NCBI RefSeq assembly: GCF_009829325.1
Contig: NZ_VUOS01000002.1
Coordinates: forward strand, 248,001 to 312,000
Origin: Nocardia sp. CY41
Lineage (GTDB): Bacteria; Actinomycetota; Actinomycetes; Mycobacteriales; Mycobacteriaceae
Reading direction: 5' to 3'
Length of the DNA: 64,000 nt
Below are positions 19,601 through 28,882 of the stretch, one piece after another. Within the stretch, counting starts at the first letter, position 1. Each line of letters begins with the position of its first letter. A program made the position numbers and the translations under genes. The notes below the pieces were generated by a model. That model was not told the DNA's origin, did no database searches, and worked only from the letters and a program-made list of their open reading frames with translations.

Positions 19601-20086
19601 ATGGCAGGAGCACTGTGCCCCGGATCGTTCGACCCCGTGACCTACGGACATCTCGACGTCTTCACCCGGGCCGCGGCCCAGTTCGACGAGGTCGTCATCA
19701 CCGTCATGATCAATCCGAAGAAGCAGGGCATGTTCACCGTCGAGGAGCGCATGGAAATGCTGCGCGAGTCGACCGCGCACCTGGGCAACGTGCGGGTGGA
19801 GTCGTGGCAGGGCCTGACGGTGGATTTCGCCCGCGAGCAGGGCATCACCGCGATCGTGAAGGGTCTGCGCGACGCGGGCGACTTCGGCTACGAACTGCAG
19901 ATGGCGCAGATGAACAAGAAGCTCTCCGGGGTGGACACGTTCTTCATCGCCACCAACCCGTCCTTCAGCTTCCTGTCCAGCTCACTGGTCAAGGAGGTCG
20001 CCGCGTACGGCGGCGACGTCACCGACATGCTGCCCCCTTCGGTGCACAAGCGCCTCGTCGACCGTCTGGCCGAGCGCAAGAACTGA
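19601..20086 (+). CDS. coaD: Phosphopantetheine adenylyltransferase
   Basis: A 161-residue nucleotidyltransferase. The TxGH motif is T14-Y-G-H17 in '[14 protein letters not shown]', and the C-terminal '[18 protein letters not shown]' replaces the more usual ISSTxVR. It adenylates 4'-phosphopantetheine to dephospho-CoA in coenzyme A synthesis. Length and hexamer-fold motifs are normal. It starts with ATG 52 bases after rsmD. A hairpin follows. Confidence 0.97.
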   Translation: MAGALCPGSFDPVTYGHLDVFTRAAAQFDEVVITVMINPKKQGMFTVEERMEMLRESTAHLGNVRVESWQGLTVDFAREQGITAIVKGLRDAGDFGYELQMAQMNKKLSGVDTFFIATNPSFSFLSSSLVKEVAAYGGDVTDMLPPSVHKRLVDRLAERKN

Positions 20087-20110
20087 CGGTGAACCCGCAG
20101 GCACCCCGCC

Positions 20111-20143
20111 CCGCACCGGCACATTCTGCGAACACCGGTGCGG
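20111..20143. terminator. Hairpin between convergent coaD and GtrA-like gene
   Basis: CCGCACCGG (20111-20119) and CCGGTGCGG (20135-20143) form a perfect 9-bp stem with a 15-base loop in the 89-base gap between the two convergent genes. It could stop transcription from both sides. No U-tract. Confidence 0.5.
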
Positions 20144-20175
20144 CGGCGGAGTAGCGACCCGGCGAGGCGGTCCCC

Positions 20176-20694
20176 CTAGAAGACCAGGCCGCGCAGGGCG
20201 AGGAAGCGCATGCCACCGACCGCTGCGGTGATGGCCAGGATGGCGGCGGCCTGCGCGGTGTCTCCGAGGCCGGGAGCCCACAGGCCGAGTGCGGCCAGCG
20301 CCGCGGTCGTGACGCCGAGGCCGACCAGCGCGAGTCCGCCGCCTTCCCATTGGGCGGTGAACCAGCCGACCCGTGCCGCGGCGTGGAAGGTGAGCTGACG
20401 GTGCAGCTCGTTGGCGATCATCGTGCTGACGATGGAGCCGACGACGTTGGCGACCAGTGGTCCGACGCCGTGCATGCCGAAGAACAGCAGGACGTAGGCG
20501 ATGTTGCTGGACCCGCCGACCAGCGCGAAGCGGATCAGCTGCGCGAAGGCGCGATCGCCGCGCAGATAGCGGGTGAGCTGTCCGAACCTGGTCGCGACCG
20601 AGCTCGTCGGCAACACCGGGTATGGGCCCACCCACGGCACGAAGAAGCTGGTGGCGCTCCCTCCACCCGGTCGGGGTAGTTCCAGAACAGTCAT
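20176..20694 (-). CDS. GtrA family membrane protein
   Basis: A 172-residue protein with a polar N-terminus of about 45 residues and then four hydrophobic segments. The first is 'QLIRFALVGGSSNIAYVLLF', the diagnostic opening of GtrA/DPMS_TM proteins; the last is 'AAAILAITAAVGGMRFLALR'. Members are thought to help flip lipid-linked sugars across the membrane in wall polysaccharide or arabinogalactan assembly. The ATG at 20694 has a GGAAAG ribosome-binding site. It sits alone between coaD and sepIVA. In M. tuberculosis the same junction is occupied by the large PDIM/phenolic-glycolipid locus. Confidence 0.85.
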   Translation of the reverse strand: MTVLELPRPGGGSATSFFVPWVGPYPVLPTSSVATRFGQLTRYLRGDRAFAQLIRFALVGGSSNIAYVLLFFGMHGVGPLVANVVGSIVSTMIANELHRQLTFHAAARVGWFTAQWEGGGLALVGLGVTTAALAALGLWAPGLGDTAQAAAILAITAAVGGMRFLALRGLVF

Positions 20695-21074
20695 CGTCTT
20701 TCCGATCGAACACAGGCCCTCGGCAGAGACAACGGCGATGGTGATCGCCCGCCCCCGTCGACTCTTGGCAGGTTCCGTTCCTCGCGCGCAATCAGCGATC
20801 GCTGACGCGTCGGAGCCTGTCGACATTCGACGGCAGGTTGCCCGTACCTCCGGCTTCCTGGTCCACGATCCGGGGATCGCGGTAGGTGGTGAAGATCTTG
20901 GTCGACCTTCCAGAAAAATGTAACACGAAGCGGAGAGGCAGTCTCCACTTGATTTCTGTGGCGTGCGAGACACTGGGCCGACACACCGGAAAGTGACTCG
21001 GCACGAGCGGTGACGACGGGCACACTGGGGCTCGGCGGAAAGTTTCGCCGTGAGTCCGCAGGAGGGTAGTGAGC
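20695..21074. promoter_or_regulatory. Divergent region between GtrA-like gene and sepIVA
   Basis: 380 bases without a credible gene. The part near 20900-20960 is locally less GC-rich and probably holds the sepIVA promoter. I see no clear hairpin or operator, apart from the GGAGGG ribosome-binding site at 21061-21066. Confidence 0.35.
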
Positions 21075-21821
21075 ATGTATCGCGTATTCGAAGCGCTCGA
21101 CGAACTGGTCGCCATTGTCGAAGAGGCCCGCGGCATCCCGCCGACCCGCAGCTGCATCGTGCCGCGCGGCGACGTGCTCGAGCTACTCGACGACGTGCGC
21201 GACGCGCTGCCCGGTGAACTCGACGACGCCCAGGACGTGCTCGACCATCGCGACAAGATCGTCTCCGATGCCAGGACCGCGGCCGAGACCGCCGTGACCG
21301 GCGCGAACGAGCAGGCCGAGCGCACCATCGGCTCCGCGCGCGAGGAGGCCGACCGCATCCTGGCCGACGCCAAGGCGCATGCCGACCGCATGGTCGCCGA
21401 GGCGAGCGCGCACGCCGATCGTCTCGTCGCCTCCGCCCAGGAGGAAGCCGACCGCGTGGTGGCCGACGGCAATGCCGAATACGAGGCGGTGACCGGACGG
21501 GCGCGCGTCGAGTCCGAGCGGATGATCGAGGCGGGCAAGGCCGCCTATGACCGTTCCGTCGCCGAGGGGCTCGCCGAGCAGGAGCGTCTGGTCACGCAGA
21601 CCGAGGTGGTCCGCGCCGCGCACGCCGAATCGGCCAGGGTGATCGACGCCGCGCACGCCGAAGCCGATCGCCTGCGCGAGGAATGCGACCACTACGTCGA
21701 CTCCCGGCTGGCCGATTTCGAGGAGACGCTGACCAGCACGCTGCGCACGGTCGGACGGGGGCGGCATCAGTTGCGCAGCGGGGCGGGCGCACCCGACTAC
21801 GCCGGCGAATTCCGCAGGTAG
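21075..21821 (+). CDS. sepIVA: SepIVA, DivIVA-domain cell-division protein
   Basis: The 248-residue protein starts 'MYRVFEALDELVAIVEEARG', closely matching the N-terminus of mycobacterial SepIVA (Rv2927c). From about residue 45 to 215 it is a continuous coiled coil with repeated 'EADRI/AHADRM' heptad-like units, and it ends 'RTVGRGRHQLR', also conserved. SepIVA is a septal/cell-wall assembly factor that works with the divisome and polar growth. The ATG at 21075 is preferred over GTG 21069 because the GGAGG at 21061-21065 is then at workable spacing. Gene order sepIVA-yceD-rpmF-rnc-mutM matches mycobacteria. Confidence 0.93.
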   Translation: MYRVFEALDELVAIVEEARGIPPTRSCIVPRGDVLELLDDVRDALPGELDDAQDVLDHRDKIVSDARTAAETAVTGANEQAERTIGSAREEADRILADAKAHADRMVAEASAHADRLVASAQEEADRVVADGNAEYEAVTGRARVESERMIEAGKAAYDRSVAEGLAEQERLVTQTEVVRAAHAESARVIDAAHAEADRLREECDHYVDSRLADFEETLTSTLRTVGRGRHQLRSGAGAPDYAGEFRR

Positions 21822-21902
21822 CGGCATCGAACGGGGTGGGGCGGGTTTGGGTCCGTACCGCATGATCGCGTATTGTTGAGTGGTTGCCCGTATCCCTCGA
21901 TC

Positions 21903-22547
21903 GTGAGTGAGTTCGTGATGTCCGCCGGTTCCGGTTCCGCGTCGCGTCCGCAGTCGGCCAAGCGCCGGCCGCCGGACGGTGGTTTCGTGCTGGACACCCG
22001 CAGCATCGGTCGCAGGCCGGGGACCATGCGCGAGCTGCACCGCACCGTCACCACCGAGCAGCGGATCGGACTGGATCTGAACGCCGTTCCCGTGGGCGCG
22101 CAGGTGGAACTCGACCTGCAGTTGCAGGCGGTGTCCGAGGGTGTGCTGGTCACCGGCACGGTGTCCGCGCCGGTCGAAGGCGAGTGCTCGCGCTGCCTCG
22201 AGCCGTTCGGTGACGAGATCACCGTGCGGCTGACCGAATTGTTCGCCTACCCGGACAGCACCACCGAGCAGACCACTGAGGACGACGAGGTCTACCGCAT
22301 GGTCGACGACCTCATCGACCTGGAGCCCGTGGTGATCGACGCCGTCGGCCTCGAGCTGCCGCTGCAGCCGCTGTGCACGCCCGATTGCGCGGGATTGTGC
22401 CCGGAATGCGGCGTACGGATGGCGATTGCGGGATCCGACCACCGGCATGAGATACTTGACCCTCGCTGGGCCGGACTGGCTGAATACGCCTCCGGATCGC
22501 CCGGCACCGGCAGCCCCGACGAGGGTGCGGCCGACCGAGACCACTGA
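21903..22547 (+). CDS. YceD/DUF177 family protein
   Basis: About 214 residues. The middle holds the DUF177 core '[20 protein letters not shown]', and the end has the cysteine set '[14 protein letters not shown]', a likely metal site. DUF177 proteins are nearly always encoded just before rpmF, as here. In bacteria and plant plastids they are linked to 23S rRNA accumulation and ribosome assembly; the biochemical role is not settled. The start is GTG 21903, or ATG 21918 five codons on; neither has a strong ribosome-binding site. Residues about 10-30 are a variable basic extension. Confidence 0.88.
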   Translation: MSEFVMSAGSGSASRPQSAKRRPPDGGFVLDTRSIGRRPGTMRELHRTVTTEQRIGLDLNAVPVGAQVELDLQLQAVSEGVLVTGTVSAPVEGECSRCLEPFGDEITVRLTELFAYPDSTTEQTTEDDEVYRMVDDLIDLEPVVIDAVGLELPLQPLCTPDCAGLCPECGVRMAIAGSDHRHEILDPRWAGLAEYASGSPGTGSPDEGAADRDH

Positions 22548-22599
22548 GCAAGACCGATCAGCCGAACCGGCAGAGCAATCAGACAGAGGAGAAGTAGTC

Positions 22600-22782
22600 G
22601 TGGCCGTTCCCAAGCGCCGGATGTCCCGTTCCAACACCAGGTCGCGGCGCAGCCAGTGGAAGGCCACCGCGCCGACCCTGATCACCTGCCCGAACCGCGC
22701 TTGCGGCGAGAAGACTCTCCCGCACATCGCCTGCCCGTCCTGCGGCACCTACAAGGGCCGCCAGGTCACCGCCGCGGTCTGA
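22600..22782 (+). CDS. rpmF: 50S ribosomal protein L32
   Basis: A 60-residue basic protein starting '[20 protein letters not shown]', the standard L32 opening. It has four cysteines (C30, C35, C45, C48) forming the zinc site, though the first pair is spaced CxxxxC rather than CxxC. GTG start at 22600 after GAGGAGAAG. It lies between the YceD-like gene and rnc, the normal arrangement, so YceD, L32 and RNase III are probably co-expressed. Confidence 0.97.
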   Translation: MAVPKRRMSRSNTRSRRSQWKATAPTLITCPNRACGEKTLPHIACPSCGTYKGRQVTAAV

Positions 22783-22804
22783 TCGTTCGACCTGTCGTAG
22801 CAAC

Positions 22805-23518
22805 GTGACCGACGAACCCGACTCGTCCGGTGAACACGCGAGCCTGCTCGCCGCGTTGGGCGTCGATGTCCAGCCGGACCTGCTGCGTCTCGCGCTGACC
22901 CATCGGTCGTACGCGTACGAGAACGGCGGTCTGCCGACGAACGAACGTCTCGAGTTCCTCGGCGACTCCGTGCTCGGGCTGAGCATCACCGAACGGCTGT
23001 ACCACGAACATCCCTCCAAGAGCGAGGGTGAGCTGGCCAAACTGCGCGCGAGCGTGGTGAACATGCGCGCCCTCGCGGAAGTGGCCCGCGGGCTCGGCGA
23101 AGGCGGCCTCGGTTCGCACCTGCTGCTCGGCAAAGGTGAGGAACTCACCGGCGGCCGAGACAAGGAGAGCATCCTCGCCGACGGCATGGAGTCGCTGCTC
23201 GGCGCCGTGCATCTGCAGCACGGCATCGAAGTGGCCCGCTCCGTGGTATTGCGGCTGTTCGCGGAACTGCTCGAGCGCGGCCCGCGCATGGGTGCCGGCC
23301 TGGACTGGAAGACGAGCCTGCAGGAACTCACCGCCGAGCGTGGTCTCGGCGTGCCCAGCTACGAGATCACCTCGACAGGGCCGGACCACGACAAGGAATT
23401 CACCGCCACCACGGTGGTCGGCGGACGGGCCTACGGGCAGGGCGTCGGCCGGTCCAAGAAGGAAGCCGAGCAGAAGGCCGCGGGGGCCGCCTACGAGGCG
23501 CTGACCGCCGAAACCTGA
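22805..23518 (+). CDS. rnc: Ribonuclease III
   Basis: A 237-residue enzyme that cleaves double-stranded RNA, mainly in rRNA processing. The catalytic signature '[12 protein letters not shown]' (46-57) has E50 and D54, and the second metal-binding pair D126/E129 lies in 'DGMESLLGA'. The C-terminal double-stranded RNA-binding domain covers about 165-235 ('[21 protein letters not shown]'). GTG start at 22805; the stop is 1 base before mutM. Confidence 0.97.
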   Translation: MTDEPDSSGEHASLLAALGVDVQPDLLRLALTHRSYAYENGGLPTNERLEFLGDSVLGLSITERLYHEHPSKSEGELAKLRASVVNMRALAEVARGLGEGGLGSHLLLGKGEELTGGRDKESILADGMESLLGAVHLQHGIEVARSVVLRLFAELLERGPRMGAGLDWKTSLQELTAERGLGVPSYEITSTGPDHDKEFTATTVVGGRAYGQGVGRSKKEAEQKAAGAAYEALTAET

Positions 23519-23519
23519 C

Positions 23520-24380
23520 GTGCCCGAACTACCCGAGGTCGAGGTCGTGCGCCGCGGGCTCGCCGAAAACGTGGTCGGCCGGGTCGTCGAATCGGTGGCG
23601 ATCACCCATCCCCGCTCGGTGCGCCGCCATCTCGAAGGCGCCGCCGATCTCGCCGCCCGGCTGACCGGCCTGAAGGTCGAGTCCGCCGAGCGGCGCGGCA
23701 AATTCCTCTGGCTCACCTTCGACGACCCGGAAGCGGCCCTGGTCGTGCATCTCGGCATGAGCGGTCAGATGCTGGTCCAGCCCGCCGACGCGCCGTTGGA
23801 GAAGCACGCGCACATCCGCGCCACCTTCGGCGACGGCACCCAGCTGCGCTTCGTCGACCAGCGGACCTTCGGCGGCTGGGCGCTCGCCCCGCTGGTGGAG
23901 GTGGACGGCACGCTGCTGCCGCAGCCGGTGGCGCACATCGCCCGCGACCCGCTGGACCCGCGTTTCGATGTCGAGTCCGTGGTCGCCGTCATCCGGGGCA
24001 AGCAGAGTGAGATCAAGCGCGTCCTGCTCGATCAAGGCGTCGTCTCCGGGATCGGCAACATCTACGCCGACGAGGCGCTGTGGCGTGCGAAGCTTCACGG
24101 TGGCCGGCTCGCCTCGGGGCTGTCGCGGCCCACGGTGCGCGGGCTGCTGGCCGACGTCGGCGCGGTGATGGGCGAAGCGCTCGCCGCGGGAGGCACGTCG
24201 TTCGATGCGCTCTATGTGAACGTCAACGGCCAGTCGGGCTACTTCGAACGCGCGCTCGCCGTATACGGTCGGGAGCACGAACCGTGTCGCCGGTGTGGCG
24301 CGCCGATCATCCGGGAGCGGTTCATGAACCGCTCGTCCTACTCCTGCCCGCGCTGCCAGCCGAAGCCTCGTCGTCGTTAG
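23520..24380 (+). CDS. mutM: Formamidopyrimidine-DNA glycosylase
   Basis: A 286-residue Fpg/MutM. '[13 protein letters not shown]' at the start provides the catalytic proline and glutamate after removal of Met. 'ERRGKFLWL' carries the conserved lysine. '[12 protein letters not shown]' is the helix-two-turn-helix. The C-terminal zinc finger is '[24 protein letters not shown]'-like, spelled here by its two CxxC pairs. It excises 8-oxoguanine and formamidopyrimidines. It starts with GTG one base after rnc. After mutM the conserved order is broken: the OsmC-acyP-smc continuation seen in mycobacteria is displaced by about 25 kb. Confidence 0.97.
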   Translation: MPELPEVEVVRRGLAENVVGRVVESVAITHPRSVRRHLEGAADLAARLTGLKVESAERRGKFLWLTFDDPEAALVVHLGMSGQMLVQPADAPLEKHAHIRATFGDGTQLRFVDQRTFGGWALAPLVEVDGTLLPQPVAHIARDPLDPRFDVESVVAVIRGKQSEIKRVLLDQGVVSGIGNIYADEALWRAKLHGGRLASGLSRPTVRGLLADVGAVMGEALAAGGTSFDALYVNVNGQSGYFERALAVYGREHEPCRRCGAPIIRERFMNRSSYSCPRCQPKPRRR

Positions 24381-24444
24381 CGCGGGCGAGCTACCGTTTC
24401 CTCAGGGCGGTTCGGAATGTCAGCCGACCGTGAGGAAGGGAAGC

Positions 24445-25026
24445 ATGCGCAAGCTCACCTATTACGTCGCGTCGACCATTGACGGATTCATCGCCACCGA
24501 GGACGGCTCGGTCGATTTCTTCCCCGTCGGCGGCGATCACGGTCCGTCGATCACTGCGCAGTACCCCGAGACACTGCCTACCAAGGTGCGTGAGGCGATC
24601 GGGGTGGAGGAACGCAATCGCTACTTCGACACAGTGCTGATGGGACGCAAGACGCACGACTTCGGTGTCCGCACCGGCACTTCGGCGCCGTACGCGCACC
24701 TGCGGCAGTTCGTGGTCTCGACCACCCTGCCCGAGAGCCCGGATCCGGCCATCGAGCTGATCTCGGCGGACCCGGTCGAGAAGGTCCGTGCACTCAAGCG
24801 AGAGAGCGGACTGGGCATCTGGCTGTGCGGCGGTGGCGAGCTGGCGCAGGTGCTGCTGCCGGAGATCGACCAGATCTTCCTCAAGCTCTACCCGATCGTG
24901 CTCGGCCGCGGCCGCGCGCTGTTCGGCGCCGGGTCGCGGCTGCCGGAGCCGGCCAAGTTCCGGGTGATCACCAGCACGGTGTTCGAGGACGGCGTGGCGT
25001 TCGTCAAGTACAGCCGGGTGCCGTAG
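24445..25026 (+). CDS. Dihydrofolate reductase/RibD C-terminal family protein
   Basis: A 193-residue protein beginning 'MRKLTYYVASTIDGFIATEDG', the usual opening of the RibD_C family of NADPH-dependent reductases. Other hallmarks are 'VLMGRKTHDFG' and 'IWLCGGGELAQVLLPEID'. Stand-alone members are of unknown role; they are not proven folate or riboflavin enzymes. The ATG at 24445 has a GAGGAAGGG site upstream, which favours it over GTG 24430. It is 64 bases after mutM and directly before the PHP gene. Confidence 0.8.
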   Translation: MRKLTYYVASTIDGFIATEDGSVDFFPVGGDHGPSITAQYPETLPTKVREAIGVEERNRYFDTVLMGRKTHDFGVRTGTSAPYAHLRQFVVSTTLPESPDPAIELISADPVEKVRALKRESGLGIWLCGGGELAQVLLPEIDQIFLKLYPIVLGRGRALFGAGSRLPEPAKFRVITSTVFEDGVAFVKYSRVP

Positions 25027-25029
25027 CAC

Positions 25030-26091
25030 GTGCCGGACCAGCAACCGAGTGGCATACCGGACCGGGCCGCGGCGCCCGGTCCGGAGGCGGCGTTGCGGGA
25101 GATCGGCTTCTGGCTGGAGCGCTCACGGGCGGAAACCCATCGGGTGAAGGCGTACCGGCGCGCCGCCGACGTGGTGGCGGGATTGCCCGACGACGAGCGC
25201 GAGGCGCGCCGGGCGGCCCGCAGCTGGACCGAGCTCGCGGGCATCGGACCGAAGACCGCCGCCGTCATCGAACAGGCGTACGCGGGTGAGGTGCCGCGCT
25301 ATCTGGCCGAGTTGCGCGCGGCCGCGCAGCCGATCGGAGCCCCGGGCAAGCCGTTGCGGGAGCGGCTGCGCGGCGATCTGCACACGCACTCGAATTGGTC
25401 CGACGGCGGCAGCCCGATCGACGAGATGATGCGGGTGGCGGCCGCGCTCGGGCACGAATATTGCGCTCTGACCGATCATTCGCCGCGTCTGACCGTGGCC
25501 AACGGATTGTCCGCCGACCGGCTGCGCAAGCAACTGGACGTGGTCGCCGAGCTCAACGAGCGGATGGCGCCGTTCCGCATCCTCACCGGCATCGAAGTGG
25601 ACATTCTCGACGACGGCAGCCTCGACCAGCAGGCGGATCTGCTGGCCCGGCTGGACATCGTCGTCGCGAGCGTGCATTCGCACCTGCGCGACGACAGCGC
25701 GACCATGACCAAACGGATGGCGTACGCGGTCGCCGACCCCGATGTCGACGTGCTCGGCCACTGCACCGGGCGGCTGGTCGCGGGTGGACGCGGCACCAGG
25801 CCGGAGTCGGCATTCGACGCCGAGGTGGTGTTCGAGGCTTGCCGCACCTACGGCACCGCCGTGGAGATCAACAGCAGGCCCGAACGCCTCGATCCTCCTT
25901 CGCGCTTGCTGCGACTGGCGGCCGAGATGGGCTGTCACTTCTCGATCGACACCGACGCGCACGCACCCGGCCAGCTCGACTGGCAGGGTTACGGCTGTGA
26001 GCGCGCGGTCGCGAACGGTGTCGCGGCGGAACGGGTGATCAACACCTGGCCGCTGGCGGATCTCCTCGCCTGGACTCGCGCGCAAGGGTGA
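25030..26091 (+). CDS. HhH-PHP domain protein, PolX-like phosphoesterase
   Basis: 353 residues. The N-terminal 90 residues include 'WTELAGIGPKTAAVIEQAYAG', a helix-hairpin-helix DNA-binding motif. From residue 116, 'DLHTHSNWSDG', 'ALTDHS', 'GIEVDIL', 'VVASVHSHL', 'VDVLGHCTGR' and 'SIDTDAHAP' are the metal-binding motifs of a PHP phosphoesterase. This is the C-terminal half of bacterial DNA polymerase X without the polymerase. A nuclease or 3'-phosphatase role in base-excision repair is plausible and fits mutM nearby, but is inferred. GTG start 3 bases after the RibD-like gene. Confidence 0.82.
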   Translation: MPDQQPSGIPDRAAAPGPEAALREIGFWLERSRAETHRVKAYRRAADVVAGLPDDEREARRAARSWTELAGIGPKTAAVIEQAYAGEVPRYLAELRAAAQPIGAPGKPLRERLRGDLHTHSNWSDGGSPIDEMMRVAAALGHEYCALTDHSPRLTVANGLSADRLRKQLDVVAELNERMAPFRILTGIEVDILDDGSLDQQADLLARLDIVVASVHSHLRDDSATMTKRMAYAVADPDVDVLGHCTGRLVAGGRGTRPESAFDAEVVFEACRTYGTAVEINSRPERLDPPSRLLRLAAEMGCHFSIDTDAHAPGQLDWQGYGCERAVANGVAAERVINTWPLADLLAWTRAQG

Positions 26092-26194
26092 CCGCGAGGT
26101 TAACTATTGTCGAATACTCCGACATTGCCTGTGTCGGAACGGGATTGCCGCCGAGAATGAGGGCCACACGGATTGCTGGGGGTGGGATCGACTG

Positions 26195-27721
26195 GTGGGC
26201 GACTTTCCGCTCGAAATCGTACTGGCGCTCATCGGTATCGCCGTGCCCATCGGGGCGTTCCTGTGGGAGTTCGTCTTCGCAGGCCGTAGGCGGCTCGGCT
26301 ATCGGGTGCAGATGGACACCCCGGTCACCGGCGAGATCGAGTCGGTGTTCCCGGGAGTGCTGCCGCAGCTGCGCCCCGCCTCCGACGGGTCCAGTCCGGA
26401 CCTGAAGGACATCTCGGTTGTCTTGGTGCGCATCGAGAACAGCGGCGTCACGACGATCGATACCCATGACTACAAGGCGCCTGAGGCCGCGCGGATCGGT
26501 CTGCACTTGCGCTTTCCCCAGCGCAGGGTGATCGGGATGGCGGTGAACGAACTCAGCGATCCCGCGCTGGCCGACAATCTCGACGCCGACTCCGGCATCG
26601 CGGTGCGCGAGGACACCGGCGGGCACATCGGCGTGATCGATCTGCCGAAGGTGCCGCTCGGCCCCGGCGATCACTACAAGATCCTGGCGATCCTGCAGCG
26701 TTCCGAAGGTGTCGGCGAATACCCGCAACCGGTGGTGCGGGGCGGCATCAAAGGCGGCCGGATCACCGAGACCCGCAGCCGCACCGGCATTCCCCTGATG
26801 ATGGTCGCGCTCACGCTCTTCCTGGTGCTGGTGATCGTCGTCCAACTGGTGGTGGCCGCGCTGGAGCCGTCGCCGATGCCGTTGGACTGCGCCTCGGGAA
26901 AACTGACCGTGGTCGGGTCCTCGGCGTTCGGACCGGTGCTCGAGGAAGCCGCCCGGCAGTACCGGAAGCGTTGCACGGAGGCGGATTTCGCGTTCGGCTT
27001 CGAAGGCACCGAGCGCGGACTGGACCGGCTCGCCGAAGAGGGCGCGGGCAACGCGGGGTTGCTCGCCGTCACCGACGGCGCGAAGGGCAGCGGTTATCCG
27101 GCGTTGGTGCACCGACCGCTCGCGTTGTCACTGTTCGCCCTGGTCGTGCATCCCGGCGTCGGGGTCCGCGGTCTCACCGTAGCCCAGGTCCAGGATCTGT
27201 ACCGCGGGAAGATCGGCAATTGGCGGGCGGTGGGCGGTCCGGACCTGCCGGTGGTACTGGTCAACCGCACCCCGGGCTCGGGTTCGCGGAACACGCTCGA
27301 GCGCAGGCTGCTCGACGGCTCCCAGCCGGATCGCCCGCACCTGAGCTGCACGGCGCTGAAGGGCACGGTCGTCACCGAGCCCGCGCACTGCGAGGTGCAG
27401 GTGACCGCCGACATGCGCAAGGCGGTGGCCGAGCTCCCCGGCGCCATCGGCTATGCCGAGTTCTCCGAGGCCCTCGACGCGGGTCTGCCGACTCTCATGA
27501 TCGACGGTGTGGGCCCCGGCCGCGACGCCGCGATGCGGCGCACCTATCCGTTCTGGGGAGTCGAGTACGCCTACAGCAACGGCGAGTTGCCCGGGGACTC
27601 ACTGGCCGCGAGTTTCCTGCACTTCCTGACCGATCAGACCGGTAAGGAGGTGCTGCGTGCGCACGGCAACGCACCGTGTGCCGACCTGCCCGACCCCGGC
27701 CGCTGCCTCCCGGATCAGTGA
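26195..27721 (+). CDS. Two-helix membrane protein with extracytoplasmic PstS-like domain
   Basis: 508 residues with an unusual layout. Helix 1 lies at about 6-24, a polar region at about 26-200, helix 2 ('MMVALTLFLVLVIVVQLVVAAL') at about 207-229, then a 270-residue domain with PstS/phosphate-binding features: 'LTVVGSSAFGPVLEEAARQY', 'LTVAQVQDLYRGKIGNW' and 'VNRTPGSGSRNTLERR'. Basic residues flank the middle region, so it should be cytoplasmic and the binding domain outside. There is no lipoprotein signal and no ABC permease nearby. It could be a tethered binding protein or a sensor. Start is GTG 26195. Confidence 0.72.
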   Translation: MGDFPLEIVLALIGIAVPIGAFLWEFVFAGRRRLGYRVQMDTPVTGEIESVFPGVLPQLRPASDGSSPDLKDISVVLVRIENSGVTTIDTHDYKAPEAARIGLHLRFPQRRVIGMAVNELSDPALADNLDADSGIAVREDTGGHIGVIDLPKVPLGPGDHYKILAILQRSEGVGEYPQPVVRGGIKGGRITETRSRTGIPLMMVALTLFLVLVIVVQLVVAALEPSPMPLDCASGKLTVVGSSAFGPVLEEAARQYRKRCTEADFAFGFEGTERGLDRLAEEGAGNAGLLAVTDGAKGSGYPALVHRPLALSLFALVVHPGVGVRGLTVAQVQDLYRGKIGNWRAVGGPDLPVVLVNRTPGSGSRNTLERRLLDGSQPDRPHLSCTALKGTVVTEPAHCEVQVTADMRKAVAELPGAIGYAEFSEALDAGLPTLMIDGVGPGRDAAMRRTYPFWGVEYAYSNGELPGDSLAASFLHFLTDQTGKEVLRAHGNAPCADLPDPGRCLPDQ

Positions 27722-27775
27722 ACTCCGCGGGCGCCGCAGCGCCGAGGTGTCGGTGGGGTGGGCGACGATAGCCGC

Positions 27776-28882
27776 ATGACGAAACTGTCACGGCGCGAGC
27801 TGAATCGGACGCTGCTGGTCCGGCAGAAGTTGGTGGAGCGGGTGGGCATGCCGCCGCTGGAACTGGTCCGGCAGCTGGTCGCGGTACAGGGCCAGGAACC
27901 GAACTGGCCCTATGTGGGCCTGTGGTCGCGCCTGGTGAACTTCCGGCACGACGACTTGGCCGCGCTGCTGCGCGATCGCTCGCTGGTGCGCTCCACCATG
28001 ATTCGCCGGACCGTGCACTTGGCCGACGCCGCGGACTACCGCTGGCTGCGGCCGACGGTGCAGCCCGTGGTCGACGCCGCGCTGAAAGCGCCGTACTTCC
28101 GTGCCGAGATCGACGGCGTCGACTTGGCCGCACTCGCGGCGGCGGGGCGTGAGCTGCTGGCCGGGCGGCAGCTGCGCCGCCGCGAACTCGGCGAACTGCT
28201 CGCCCGGCGTTTCCCGGGCAGGCACCCGCGCAGACTCGCCGAAACCGTCGAGTTGCTGGTGCCGTTGACGCATGGCCCCGAGACCGGCGCGTGGGGACGG
28301 TGGCGCAATCGGCACGTCACGGTGGGGTCGGCCGAGGAATGGACGGGCGCGCCGACGGCGGTGCCGCAGCCCGCGACGCTGGTGCTGCGTTACCTGGCCG
28401 CCTTCGGTCCGGCCACGGTGGCCGACATGCAGGCGTGGGCGGGCGTCACCCGGCTGGCCGAAGTCGTCGACGATATGCGCTCCCGGCTGCGCGTGTTCAC
28501 CGACGACGAGCATCGCGTGCTGTTCGATCTGCCGGAGGCGCCGTTGGCCGAGCCGGAACTTCCGGCGCCCGTGCGTTTCCTGCCCGCCTTCGACAATGTG
28601 CTGCTCGGCCACAAGGACCGCCGCAGGATCATCAGCGAGGACGACCGCAAGCGCACCGCCAAGGAAGCTTCCGCGGGCGTTCCGGTATACCTGGTCGACG
28701 GTTTCGCGCACGGCCGCTGGTCGCTGGACGGCGCCACGCTGCGCATCGTTCCTTGGCACCCGCTGTCCGCCGCCGACGAGGCGGCGGTGCGGGCGGAAGC
28801 CGAAGACCTGCTGCGGTTCGTCCTGGCGGGCGGCGACGCCACCCCGGCAGGCCACGACCCACAGGTTGTTGTCGACGGGTGA
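27776..28882 (+). CDS. Winged-helix DNA-binding protein, AlkZ/YcaQ-like (HTH_42)
   Basis: A 368-residue member of the HTH_42 superfamily, three winged-helix repeats that form a DNA-holding C shape. Characterised members AlkZ and AlkX (YcaQ) are DNA glycosylases that unhook alkyl lesions and crosslinks. Q38 and Q40 in 'AVQGQEPN' fit the catalytic QxQ motif of the AlkZ branch, although the middle residue is Gly rather than the usual hydrophobic one. 'RSTMIRRTVHL' is the conserved beta-hairpin region. The ATG at 27776 has no obvious ribosome-binding site and may be leaderless. Function as a glycosylase is inferred. Confidence 0.75.
   Translation: MTKLSRRELNRTLLVRQKLVERVGMPPLELVRQLVAVQGQEPNWPYVGLWSRLVNFRHDDLAALLRDRSLVRSTMIRRTVHLADAADYRWLRPTVQPVVDAALKAPYFRAEIDGVDLAALAAAGRELLAGRQLRRRELGELLARRFPGRHPRRLAETVELLVPLTHGPETGAWGRWRNRHVTVGSAEEWTGAPTAVPQPATLVLRYLAAFGPATVADMQAWAGVTRLAEVVDDMRSRLRVFTDDEHRVLFDLPEAPLAEPELPAPVRFLPAFDNVLLGHKDRRRIISEDDRKRTAKEASAGVPVYLVDGFAHGRWSLDGATLRIVPWHPLSAADEAAVRAEAEDLLRFVLAGGDATPAGHDPQVVVDG

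Noticed and set aside
20695..20973. N-terminal extension of the GtrA-like gene on the minus strand
   Set aside because: The frame is open, but the GtrA-like ATG at 20694 has a good ribosome-binding site and the upstream translation is polar and unrelated.
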